NCBI GenBank assembly: GCA_013693915.1
Contig: CP059264.1
Location: forward strand, 1,602,174-1,613,351
Reading direction: 5' to 3'
DNA length: 11,178 nt
From: Dechloromonas sp.
GTDB taxonomy: Bacteria > Pseudomonadota > Gammaproteobacteria > Burkholderiales > Rhodocyclaceae
Both the position numbers and the translations under genes were made by a program. Positions 1 to 6,290 of this stretch are shown here, piece after piece (the stretch's first letter is position 1; every line of letters starts with the position of its first letter). The notes beneath the pieces were generated by a model. The model searched no databases, had not been told where the DNA came from, and saw nothing but the letters and a program-made list of their open reading frames with translations.

Positions 1-10
1 GGTCGTCGGC

Positions 11-610
11 ATGGCCGGCGTCGCCGTCGATACCTCGCTGGCTGCGGCAACCGGGCTCTTTCCGCAGGGCGTGGCATCGACCAAGGCATTGGTCAAGGCT
101 GGCGCCTTCCTGCACGACATGCGCGAGGCGGCGGGAATTCCGCTGGAGGATCTCGGCAAGGCGATCGATCTCAAGGACCCGTCCCTGCTGGAACTGGCCG
201 AAAACGGCAAGATGGCGCTACCGTTTGAGGTCATCCTGCGCCTCGCCTCGGTGCTGGCGCGCAACGACCCGGTTCCCTTCGTGATGAATCTGACCAAGGC
301 CTACAGCCCCGGCCTGTGGAAGGTCCTCGAATCCCTCGGGATCGGTCGCGTCATCGAACATGCCGGGCGCGAGCACGAGTTCATCAGCATCTACCGGGCG
401 CGCGACGAGGCGCGCACGCTGACCGACGAGGAATTCTCGCGGGTGCGCAAGTTCGTCGAGACGGCCTTTGACATGGCGCTCGAGTTCAACCGCGAAGCCA
501 AGGCGGCGGCCCAGCCCAAGGGGACGCCGAGATCTGCCACGCCGAGAACGGCGCCAGGAGCCACGACGCCTCGGCGTGCCGCGAAGGCGGCTGCGGGCGA
601 AGAGGAATAG
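11..610 (+). CDS. XRE-type helix-turn-helix protein, probably 5'-partial
   Basis: Residues about 33-86 look like an XRE/Cro-type helix-turn-helix: the run starts FLHDMREAAGIPLEDLG, continues through a recognition-helix-like DPSLLELAENGK and ends in a hydrophobic helix LRLASVLARNDP. This suggests a DNA-binding regulator; no ligand-binding domain is recognised. Residues about 100-165 form a second helical region. The last 35 residues are rich in Ala, Pro, Thr and Arg and are probably disordered, ending in acidic GEEE. The frame is open to the left edge and there is no Shine-Dalgarno-like sequence in the 10 bases before the ATG, so the true start may lie outside the window. The gene converges on the TlpA-like gene with a 51 bp gap, so it is not part of the nos operon, and nothing here shows that it regulates nos. 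Confidence 0.72.
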   Translation: MAGVAVDTSLAAATGLFPQGVASTKALVKAGAFLHDMREAAGIPLEDLGKAIDLKDPSLLELAENGKMALPFEVILRLASVLARNDPVPFVMNLTKAYSPGLWKVLESLGIGRVIEHAGREHEFISIYRARDEARTLTDEEFSRVRKFVETAFDMALEFNREAKAAAQPKGTPRSATPRTAPGATTPRRAAKAAAGEEE

Positions 611-618
611 GCCGGGGC

Positions 619-671
619 GGGGCGCTGCGGACGGATGGCGCCTGCGGCCAGCCCTCTCTGTTCAGCGCCCC
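619..671. repeat. 9-bp inverted repeat at the convergent gene junction
   Basis: GGGGCGCTG at 619-627 is the exact reverse complement of CAGCGCCCC at 663-671, with 35 bases between. It spans the gap between the converging XRE gene and TlpA-like gene and includes the TlpA stop codon. It could act as a two-way transcription end, but no T-run follows either arm, so the terminator role is weak inference. Confidence 0.3.
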
Positions 672-1159
672 TTGAGGGCAAGTTCCGCGGCAGCCTCGAG
701 ATCGGCCTTCTTCATGATCCCCATTTTCTTCTGGACAACCTGGCCGTTGCGGTCGACGACGATGGTGAAAGGCAGACCGCCCTTGGTATTGCCCAGCGCC
801 TGCATGAGCGGGATTCCCTTTTCCCTGGCGACGAAGACCGGATAATCCATCTCGTAGGCCCTGGCGAATTCCTTCGCCGCGTCGGCCTTGTCCTCGATGC
901 CGATGCCGAGCACTTCCAGCTTCCCCTTGTGCGCCTTGCGGATGGCGATCAGCTCGGGGATTTCGACGCGGCACGGGCCGCACCAGCGCGCCCAGAAATT
1001 GACGATCAGCGGCTTGCCCTTGTAGCGCTCGAGCGCCACCGGCTTGTCGTCGAGGTCATTCAGCGTGGCCGCGAACAGCGGGGCGGATGAGGGCATGTCC
1101 TCTGCCGCGGTCAACGCCGAAAACAGGGCAAGAACCAGAGCGGGGAAAAGTCTTTTCAA
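662..1159 (-). CDS. TlpA/ResA-like periplasmic thiol-disulfide oxidoreductase
   Basis: A 165-residue thioredoxin-fold protein. Residues 1-19 are a Sec-type signal (KR then a Leu/Ala-rich stretch ending LTAAE). The active site is WCGPC with cysteines at 60 and 63, and the cis-proline loop is GLPF near 130, followed by IVVDRNG as in TlpA/ResA proteins. The start is TTG: its TTGA overlaps the nosY stop, and no ATG gives the signal peptide. The family reduces cysteines in the periplasm, either for cytochrome c maturation or for copper sites; TlpA of Bradyrhizobium acts on the CuA subunit CoxB and on ScoI. As the last gene of a nosF-nosL-nosY unit it may reduce cysteines of NosL or the NosZ CuA site, or help haem attachment to the two cytochromes c of the cluster. 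The family is clear; the substrate is inferred. Confidence 0.9.
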   Translation of the reverse strand: MKRLFPALVLALFSALTAAEDMPSSAPLFAATLNDLDDKPVALERYKGKPLIVNFWARWCGPCRVEIPELIAIRKAHKGKLEVLGIGIEDKADAAKEFARAYEMDYPVFVAREKGIPLMQALGNTKGGLPFTIVVDRNGQVVQKKMGIMKKADLEAAAELALKGR

Positions 1160-1983
1160 GGCAGGTCGCCGCGGCGGAAAAGCAGGTAGCCGATGGTAGC
1201 ACTGATCAATCCGAGTGCTGCCGGGTAGGCCAGCGCGAAGATCTTGTAGCCGGTGACGCCGAACAGGTCGAGGATGACGTAGGCGGACGGGCCGAGGACG
1301 ATCAGTTGCGGGTCGAACAGCGCCAGCGCGGCGGTGCGGAAAACCTGCAGCGGGTTGGCCAATGCCAGCGTGACGGCGATTTCCGGAGCGACCTTGCCCT
1401 GGATCATGACGCCGAGCAGGATCAGGTCGAGGAAGAGCAGCAGGAACAGCCAGACCATGAAGGCGGCGCCCTGCGCGATGTCGGTGCTGCGGGCGATGGC
1501 CGAGATCAGCATGCCGATGCCGAGGAAGCACATGGCCATCACGGCGAGCAGGGCGGTGTAGTAGCCGAACATGCTCCACGGCACTTCGATGTCCTTGAAG
1601 GTCGCCCAGCCGACGGCGCCGAGCATGGCCAGGAAGACCGGTGCGAAGACGACGAGGTAGCGGCCGACGATCTTGCCCCAGAACCAGGCGGAGAGCGACA
1701 CCGGCAGCGACAGCAGGTACTCGAAGACGCCGGCCTCGCGGTCGCCGGCCACCGAACGGACGGTGGTGATCAGCACGAAGATCGGCAGGATCGCCATGGT
1801 CAGCTGGATATAGGTGACGAGCAGGCGCGACAGGCCGATGAAGCCGAGAACGCGCGATTCGGTCAGGCCGAAGAGGAAGAGCAGGGCGACGATGCCGCCG
1901 AAGACCAGCGTGTAGATCTGGAACCAGCGGGCACGCAGCGATTCGACGATGTCCAGCCTGGCGGTGAGCCACAGTTGTTTCAT
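1156..1983 (-). CDS. nosY: NosY, ABC transporter membrane subunit for NosZ maturation
   Basis: A 275-residue integral membrane protein with about six hydrophobic segments (near residues 22-40, 57-74, 105-125, 140-162, 173-193 and 246-268). The stretch RSVAGDREAGVFEYLLSLP after the second helix is typical of NosY and related ABC-2 permeases. NosY pairs with the ATPase NosF and the periplasmic NosD; the NosDFY complex works with NosL in building the CuZ cluster of NosZ. The ATG follows the nosL stop directly (TAGATG) and has a strong ribosome-binding site, AAAGGAAAG, inside the end of nosL, so translation is probably coupled. Length is normal for the family and no defect is seen. Confidence 0.95.
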   Translation of the reverse strand: MKQLWLTARLDIVESLRARWFQIYTLVFGGIVALLFLFGLTESRVLGFIGLSRLLVTYIQLTMAILPIFVLITTVRSVAGDREAGVFEYLLSLPVSLSAWFWGKIVGRYLVVFAPVFLAMLGAVGWATFKDIEVPWSMFGYYTALLAVMAMCFLGIGMLISAIARSTDIAQGAAFMVWLFLLLFLDLILLGVMIQGKVAPEIAVTLALANPLQVFRTAALALFDPQLIVLGPSAYVILDLFGVTGYKIFALAYPAALGLISATIGYLLFRRGDLP

Positions 1984-2469
1984 CTACTTTCCTTTGGCCA
2001 GAACGTGCTGGCGCATGCCCTCAAAGTCCAGGCTGCCCATCTGCGGATGGGCGACGGCGCCGAAGTTGTAGCCCATCGGCGAGGTTCGGGTGATGTACTG
2101 GGCCTTGCGCGGATCCAGCCAGATCACGTCCTTGCCCTTGCTGGTGACGTCGGCTACCCACATGCGCGTGGCGGGATCGTTCAGCCAGGGATAAGTCTTG
2201 AGGTTGTCGCGGATCCAGAAGGTGAAGCAGCCGATGTCGTCGAACTTGACGACCATGTCCTTCGGTCCGCCGCGCAACTGGGCGGCGAAACGCCGGTCCG
2301 AGATCACCATGCTGCAACGGGGGCAGGTCTCACGGTCCCACTTGATCTCGGCCATGCCTTCCGGCCACTCCGACTTGCCGCAGGCCGACAGCGCGAGCGC
2401 CAGCGGCGTCAGGGCCAGGCCGGCGACGCCCAAGCGGCCGAGGAAATCGCGGCGGGACATGCCGCGCAT
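1984..2469 (-). CDS. nosL: NosL-like copper chaperone lipoprotein
   Basis: A 161-residue protein with a twin-arginine motif (SRRDFLG, residues 5-11), a hydrophobic stretch and a lipobox LSAC with Cys30, so it looks like a Tat-exported lipoprotein. The mature part has a metal-site-like C-P-x-C-x-M (Cys49, Cys52, Met54), a single Cys81, and PMGYNFGAVAHPQMG near 131-145, matching NosL-family proteins. NosL delivers Cu(I) to apo-NosZ with the help of NosDFY. It lies between nosF (3 bp gap) and nosY (0 bp gap). There are two possible ATG codons, at 2469 and 2460; the later one starts right at SRRDFL. Neither has a good Shine-Dalgarno sequence, which fits coupling to nosF. The function rests on family resemblance plus context. 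Confidence 0.88.
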   Translation of the reverse strand: MRGMSRRDFLGRLGVAGLALTPLALALSACGKSEWPEGMAEIKWDRETCPRCSMVISDRRFAAQLRGGPKDMVVKFDDIGCFTFWIRDNLKTYPWLNDPATRMWVADVTSKGKDVIWLDPRKAQYITRTSPMGYNFGAVAHPQMGSLDFEGMRQHVLAKGK

Positions 2470-2472
2470 CGC

Positions 2473-3330
2473 TCAGCCCGCGTTCTCGGTCAGCGAAATG
2501 TCGCTGACCAGCGCCGAGTAGCGTGAAATCATGCCGAGAAAACGCAGGCGGTCGGGGCCGGCGATGCGCCCGTCCCAGACCAGTTCCCCGTCGCTCGCAG
2601 CGAATTTCCAGGCGGCGACGGCCTTGGCGAAGGCCGGCTCGAAGCGCTTGATGACGATGCGGCAGGCCAGCGTGTCGGACAGCGCGACATCGTCGGCCAC
2701 CTTGTCGTCGAGGACGATCTTGCCCATGTCCATTTCGACGACGCGGTTGACCAGCGCCGACACCTCGTCGAGACGGTGGCTGGAGATCAGCATCGTCGCG
2801 TCGTTCTGGCGCTCGGCCAGCAGGTCAAAGAAGATCTTGCGCGCTTCCGGGTCAAGGTTGGCGGCCGGCTCGTCCATCACCAGTACCCGCGCGTCGCGGC
2901 CGAGGGCGATGGCGATCAGCAGCTTCTGCTTCATGCCGCCGGAAAGGCGCACGAACTGGCGCGAGCGGATGCCTTCGACTTCGAGCCCGAGACGCCCGGC
3001 GATGCCGTGGATGCGCTCCGGTTCGGTGCCGCACAGCGCGGCGGAAAAGTCGATCAGCTGGCCGACCGGCATCTTCAGCGGCGGTGGCAACTGCGGGACG
3101 AAGCCGATCGTGCCGAGCACCGCCGTGCGCTTGCCGCGCGGGTCCAGGCCGTCGATGGTGACCGTGCCGTCGTGCGTGTATTCACCGAGCAGGCAGCGGA
3201 TCAGCGTGGTTTTGCCGGCGCCGTTGGAACCGATCAGCGCCACCCGCTCGCCGAGTTCGATATCGAGGCTGATGCCGTCGAGCACGCGGGCGCGACGGAA
3301 GTTCTTGACGACATTCTGGAACCGGATCAT
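2473..3330 (-). CDS. nosF: NosF, ABC transporter ATPase for NosZ maturation
   Basis: A 285-residue ABC ATPase with all expected motifs: Walker A GSNGAGKT at 34-41, Q-loop Gln80, signature LSGGM at 129-133, Walker B VLVMDEP with Glu154, D-loop NLD, and switch His185 in SSHRLDE. The N-terminus MIRFQNVVKNF supplies the aromatic A-loop residue and fixes the start. The C-terminal 80 residues are the usual NosF/CcmA-type extension. It powers the NosDFY machine on the cytoplasmic side. It is the first gene of the left unit and is separated from nosH by a gene on the other strand, so it needs its own promoter. No Shine-Dalgarno sequence precedes the ATG; see the promoter entry for 3339-3380. Confidence 0.95.
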   Translation of the reverse strand: MIRFQNVVKNFRRARVLDGISLDIELGERVALIGSNGAGKTTLIRCLLGEYTHDGTVTIDGLDPRGKRTAVLGTIGFVPQLPPPLKMPVGQLIDFSAALCGTEPERIHGIAGRLGLEVEGIRSRQFVRLSGGMKQKLLIAIALGRDARVLVMDEPAANLDPEARKIFFDLLAERQNDATMLISSHRLDEVSALVNRVVEMDMGKIVLDDKVADDVALSDTLACRIVIKRFEPAFAKAVAAWKFAASDGELVWDGRIAGPDRLRFLGMISRYSALVSDISLTENAG

Positions 3331-3338
3331 GGGGCGTG

Positions 3339-3380
3339 ATTATAAAAGGGCTGCTGCGGTCGACCCTGAATCTCGATCAA
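3339..3380 (-). promoter_or_regulatory. Candidate FNR/DNR-type class II promoter of nosF
   Basis: On the minus strand TATAAT (3344-3339) is a perfect -10 hexamer. No -35 is present: the hexamer at 17 nt spacing is AGGGTC. Instead TTGATCGAGATTCA (3380-3367) matches the FNR consensus TTGAT-N4-ATCAA at 8 of 10 positions, with a perfect upstream half. The gap from site to -10 is 22 nt, exactly the spacing of a class II site centred at -41.5. Only 8 nt separate the -10 from the nosF ATG, so transcription would begin about 2 nt before the start codon. Weakness: the downstream half reads ATTCA, so the TCA core is shifted by one base. Confidence 0.5.
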
Positions 3381-3428
3381 AAATCGGCTCCTTGCCGGCA
3401 GGGGGCCGCGCCGTAAATGGCAACGATC

Positions 3429-3463
3429 CGCCGCCTGCACTTGTGTGACTGCAGGAGGCGGCG
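3429..3463 (+). repeat. Stem-loop in the nosF / binding-protein divergent region
   Basis: CGCCGCC (3429-3435) pairs with GGCGGCG (3457-3463), and TGCA (3436-3439) pairs with TGCA (3450-3453), leaving a 3-base bulge and a 10-base loop. This makes a strong GC-rich hairpin about 100 bp before the binding-protein gene. It has no T-run and could be an operator-like inverted repeat or a leader structure. The rest of 3331-3566 holds the two candidate promoters and nothing else that I recognise. Confidence 0.45.
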
Positions 3464-3486
3464 CATCGCGCGTTGCATCGAAGGGC

Positions 3487-3515
3487 TTCACGGCGACTCC
3501 GCGAGCCGGTATCCT
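3487..3515 (+). promoter_or_regulatory. Weak sigma70-like promoter of the binding-protein gene
   Basis: TTCACG (3487-3492) and TATCCT (3510-3515) are separated by 17 bp and each match four of six consensus bases. Transcription would start near 3522, about 45 nt before the ATG at 3567. This is the best plus-strand candidate in the gap, but a match of this quality can occur by chance. Confidence 0.28.
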
Positions 3516-3566
3516 CTCGCCGGCGTCATGCAATACCAACCCCATTCACCCTTGAGGAAACAAGAC

Positions 3567-4424
3567 ATGAACAAGAAATCGATGATCGGCCTGACCTTTG
3601 TCGCCGCGCTTGCGCTCGCCGGTCCGGCTGCGGCAGCCGAATCGACCCTGGATCAGATCAAGAGCAGCAAGACACTGCGTCTGGGCTATCGCGAGGGCTC
3701 GATTCCCTTCTCCTTCGTCGGCGACGACAAGCAGCCGCGCGGCTACAGCATCGATCTGTGCAAGATCGTTGCCGAAGACCTCGCCAAGCAGCTGAAGCTG
3801 GAGAAACTCGACGTCCAGTGGGTGCCGGTCACGGCGCAGAACCGCTTCGACGCGCTCAAGAGCCGAAAGATCGACCTGGAGTGCGGCAACACCACGCAGA
3901 CCCTGTCGCGTCGCGCCGATTTCGATTTCAGCCTGATGACCTACGTCGATGGCGCCAGCCTGCTTTTTCGCAAGGGTGAGATCCCGGCCAATTCCGATCA
4001 TCTGACGGGGCAGCGCATCGCTGTCGTCGCCGGGACCACGACCGAAAAGGCGCTCGAGGCTCTGGGCGCGTCAGCCAAGCTCGGCGCCAGCCTGGTGAGA
4101 GTCCCGGACCACGGCGCCGCGCTCAAGGCGCTGAGCGAAAAGCAGGCGACCGCCTATGCTGCCGACCGCACCGTGCTGGTCACGACGGCCCTGGCCAGCG
4201 GCAGCGGCAAGGAGTTCGAGTTGTCCAGCGCGCAATTTACCTACGAGCCCTACGGCCTGACGATGCGCATCGACCCGGCGCTACGTCTGGCGGTGGATCG
4301 CACGCTGGCCCGTCTCTATCGCAGCGGCGAGATCGTTCCCGTGTTCCAACGCTGGTTCGGACCGCTGGGGAATCCGGGCGAGGCGATCAAGGTGATGTTC
4401 CTGCTCAACGGATTGCCCGAATAG
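3567..4424 (+). CDS. GltI-like periplasmic amino-acid-binding protein (SBP family 3)
   Basis: A 285-residue solute-binding protein of amino acid ABC transporters. Residues 1-24 are a Sec signal (MNKKS, then an Ala/Leu-rich core ending AAAA before ES). The mature part has IPFSF near 46-50, GYSIDLC near 59-65, NRFDAL near 92 and IDLECGNTTQTLSRR near 102-116; the last resembles ECGSTTNNVER of E. coli GltI, pointing to glutamate/aspartate-like ligands. Cys65 and Cys106 may form a disulfide. The start is chosen because GAGGAAA lies about 9 nt before ATG 3567 and because the signal peptide begins there; upstream in-frame codons encode no signal. No permease or ATPase gene for amino acid uptake is in the window. 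It sits on the opposite strand between nosH and nosF, so its link to N2O reduction is doubtful. Confidence 0.9.
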   Translation: MNKKSMIGLTFVAALALAGPAAAAESTLDQIKSSKTLRLGYREGSIPFSFVGDDKQPRGYSIDLCKIVAEDLAKQLKLEKLDVQWVPVTAQNRFDALKSRKIDLECGNTTQTLSRRADFDFSLMTYVDGASLLFRKGEIPANSDHLTGQRIAVVAGTTTEKALEALGASAKLGASLVRVPDHGAALKALSEKQATAYAADRTVLVTTALASGSGKEFELSSAQFTYEPYGLTMRIDPALRLAVDRTLARLYRSGEIVPVFQRWFGPLGNPGEAIKVMFLLNGLPE

Positions 4425-4461
4425 GTCATCGTTGCGGTCGACCGGGTTCCTGGGCCAGAAA

Positions 4462-5439
4462 TCAGCCGAGCTTCGACAGCCCCTTGATTTCGAAGCTCAG
4501 CGACCCGGTCGGGCAGGTGTCGACGCACAGCCCGCAGCGGGTGCAGTCGGGGCCGAGCGGCACCTCGGTCTCGACCGCACGGCCCTTGATTACCGTGTCC
4601 AGGACGTGCGGCACGAGGCAGACCTTGCGGCAGTCGCCTTCGTGGAAGCATTCGGCGAGCTTGTACTTGATGCGCACCGGCGAGATAATGCCGACGACGC
4701 CGTAGGTCAGCCCGATCGGGCAGGCGTAGCGGCACCAGGCGCGGCGCGAGAAGAAGACCTCGAAGACGAGCAGCGCCAGCACCCACAACAGCGCCAGCCC
4801 CGGGCCGTAGATCAGCGCCCGCGACACGATGCCGGTCGGCGAGATGGCTTCGAAGACGGTGTAGCCGGTGGCCAGCGCGAGCAGCGCGAAGATGATCCAG
4901 AAGAAGGTGCGCAGGCGGCGGTCGATGGTCTGGTCGGTGAGCAGCCGCTTCTTCGCCAGGTGGAGGTGGATCTTCTCGGCCCACTCGGCGAGCAGGTGAT
5001 AGGGGCAGACCCAGGAGCAGAAGGTGCGCCCGCCGAGCAGCACCCAAAGGACGAGCACCGTGCCGGTGCCGATCAGCAGGTTGTTGATGATGTGCTTGTG
5101 CGCCAGCATCACCTGTAGCGCCGAGTTGAGGTCGATCAGGTGGAAGCCGACAAAGCGCGATGCCGTCAGCGCGCCTTCGAGGATCTGGATGTCGAGGAAG
5201 AAGGAGAAGGTGAACAGGAGGTTGGCGACGATCAGTGTCGCCCAGCGCCGGTTGCGCCAGGAGTTCTTGTGCTCGGCATGGGCCCGGGCATGCAGTTTCT
5301 CGGCGATCAGGTCGCGGTTGCCCTTCTTGTAGAAATGCATGGCCTGCGCCGCCGGGGCGATCGCCGTCGGCTTGCTCGGCTCGGCGCCGAACATGACCTT
5401 GATCTGTTCGAAGAAGCGCCTCTTCAGCAGTTGGCTCAT
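4462..5439 (-). CDS. nosH: NosH, NapH-like membrane iron-sulfur protein
   Basis: A 325-residue membrane protein related to NapH. About four hydrophobic segments lie near residues 65-85, 115-137, 176-196 and 208-230. Two C-x3-C-P motifs follow membrane segments (Cys141/Cys145 in CSWVCP; Cys236/Cys240 in CRYACP), as in NapH, where they are thought to matter for quinol interaction. The C-terminal cytoplasmic part has Cys264/270/274 and a 4Fe-4S motif CTRCGLCVDTCP (Cys299-309); together these would hold two clusters. With NosG it is the presumed quinol dehydrogenase feeding electrons toward NosZ in clade II systems, which lack a NosR here. Its ATG overlaps the nosG stop (ATGA) and is preceded by GGAAG. 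It is the last gene before the plus-strand interruption. Confidence 0.92.
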   Translation of the reverse strand: MSQLLKRRFFEQIKVMFGAEPSKPTAIAPAAQAMHFYKKGNRDLIAEKLHARAHAEHKNSWRNRRWATLIVANLLFTFSFFLDIQILEGALTASRFVGFHLIDLNSALQVMLAHKHIINNLLIGTGTVLVLWVLLGGRTFCSWVCPYHLLAEWAEKIHLHLAKKRLLTDQTIDRRLRTFFWIIFALLALATGYTVFEAISPTGIVSRALIYGPGLALLWVLALLVFEVFFSRRAWCRYACPIGLTYGVVGIISPVRIKYKLAECFHEGDCRKVCLVPHVLDTVIKGRAVETEVPLGPDCTRCGLCVDTCPTGSLSFEIKGLSKLG

Positions 5440-6290
5440 GTCTTCCAGACCCCTCTGGCTTCGATGGTGATACAGCTCGGCTCGACCGGGCAGACCATTT
5501 CGCAGACGCCGCAGCCGACGCAGGGTTCATGGACGACGGGCGACTTGCGTTTGCTGCCGTCCGGGGCAAAGACCGTTTCGATCGAAATGGCGCCCTTGAG
5601 CGGACACTCACGGACGCAGAGATCGCATTCGGCGACATTGTAGGGGTGGTCGGCGATGCGGATCGGCTTCCAGCGGTCGACGTCCATGTAGCGCATCGTC
5701 CCCTTGAAGTCCGGGCCGCGGGTCTGTCCCTTGAAGCCCTTGCCCTGGATCGCCAGGCAGGCCTCGGGGCGGGTCAGGCGCGCGACGCCCATGCGCTCGG
5801 TCATGTTGAGCGTCGGCTCGGGGTCCTTCTCCTTGGCCAGCAGGATCGGCTTGGCCGCCAGCGCTGCGCCCGGGCGCACGGTCAGGAAGTCCGGCTTGTG
5901 GTAGGTGAGCGTGCCGGTCGGGCAGGCGAGGACGCACTGCACCGCGTCGCAGGAGAAGTCGCAGGCCTGCTGCCGGGCATCGATGTAGGGCGTTCCGACG
6001 CCCATGCCGTCGATCAGGTCGGCCAGCTTGATCGCCTGCACCGGACAGACCTGGACGCACTGGCCGCACTTGATGCAACTGGCGAGGAAATCCTTCTCGT
6101 CGAGCGCGCCGGGCGGGCGCAGGCGCTTCCTCTGCGAGTAGATCAGCGGCAGGAAGCCGGACAGCGCCGCGCCAAGCACCCCGCCGGTGAGCAGGACGGT
6201 GCGCAGGAAGCGCCGGCGGTTGGTCTGGCGCCTGGCCTTGGACAGTGGCGGTGTCGGCCCGACCACCGGCTTCTGATCGCCGTCGTTCAT
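5436..6290 (-). CDS. nosG: NosG, NapG-like periplasmic 4Fe-4S protein
   Basis: A 284-residue polyferredoxin. A twin-arginine motif RRRFLR (residues 25-30) is followed by a hydrophobic stretch to about 51, so the protein is Tat-exported or anchored. Four cysteine groups are visible: Cys72/75/78/82, Cys110/114/119/123, Cys222/225/229 (with Cys178 a possible fourth ligand) and Cys257/260/263/267. This layout is that of NapG, which passes electrons from the NapH quinol dehydrogenase to periplasmic acceptors; here the acceptors would be the cytochromes c and NosZ. Its ATG overlaps the nosD stop (ATGA), with GCGAGGA about 10 nt upstream as ribosome-binding site. Length is normal. The nos assignment rests on position in the cluster, since NapG proteins share the same motifs. 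Confidence 0.93.
   Translation of the reverse strand: MNDGDQKPVVGPTPPLSKARRQTNRRRFLRTVLLTGGVLGAALSGFLPLIYSQRKRLRPPGALDEKDFLASCIKCGQCVQVCPVQAIKLADLIDGMGVGTPYIDARQQACDFSCDAVQCVLACPTGTLTYHKPDFLTVRPGAALAAKPILLAKEKDPEPTLNMTERMGVARLTRPEACLAIQGKGFKGQTRGPDFKGTMRYMDVDRWKPIRIADHPYNVAECDLCVRECPLKGAISIETVFAPDGSKRKSPVVHEPCVGCGVCEMVCPVEPSCITIEARGVWKT

Noticed and set aside
662..1972. Long minus-strand frame that fuses an Arg/His-rich leader to the TlpA-like protein
   Set aside because: The leader is the out-of-frame shadow of nosY; the real signal peptide starts at the TTG at 1159.
1087..2526. Long plus-strand open frame opposite nosY and nosL
   Set aside because: It lies antisense to two recognisable genes, its protein is Gln/Asp/Glu/Arg-rich low-complexity, and such frames are expected opposite GC-rich genes.
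3417..3566. ATG at 3417 as start of the binding-protein gene
   Set aside because: The extra 50 residues are Arg/Cys-rich, run through the hairpin and hide the signal peptide; ATG 3567 has a good GAGGAAA.
4425..4461. Possible terminator between the converging binding-protein gene and nosH
   Set aside because: Only a short palindrome CGGTCGACCG is present, with no loop and no T-run; I see no convincing terminator in these 37 bases.
4316..5638. Minus-strand open frame opposite and alongside nosH and nosG
   Set aside because: It is a different frame over the same DNA as two proteins with full cysteine motifs; its own product is Arg/Pro/Ala-rich with no domain.
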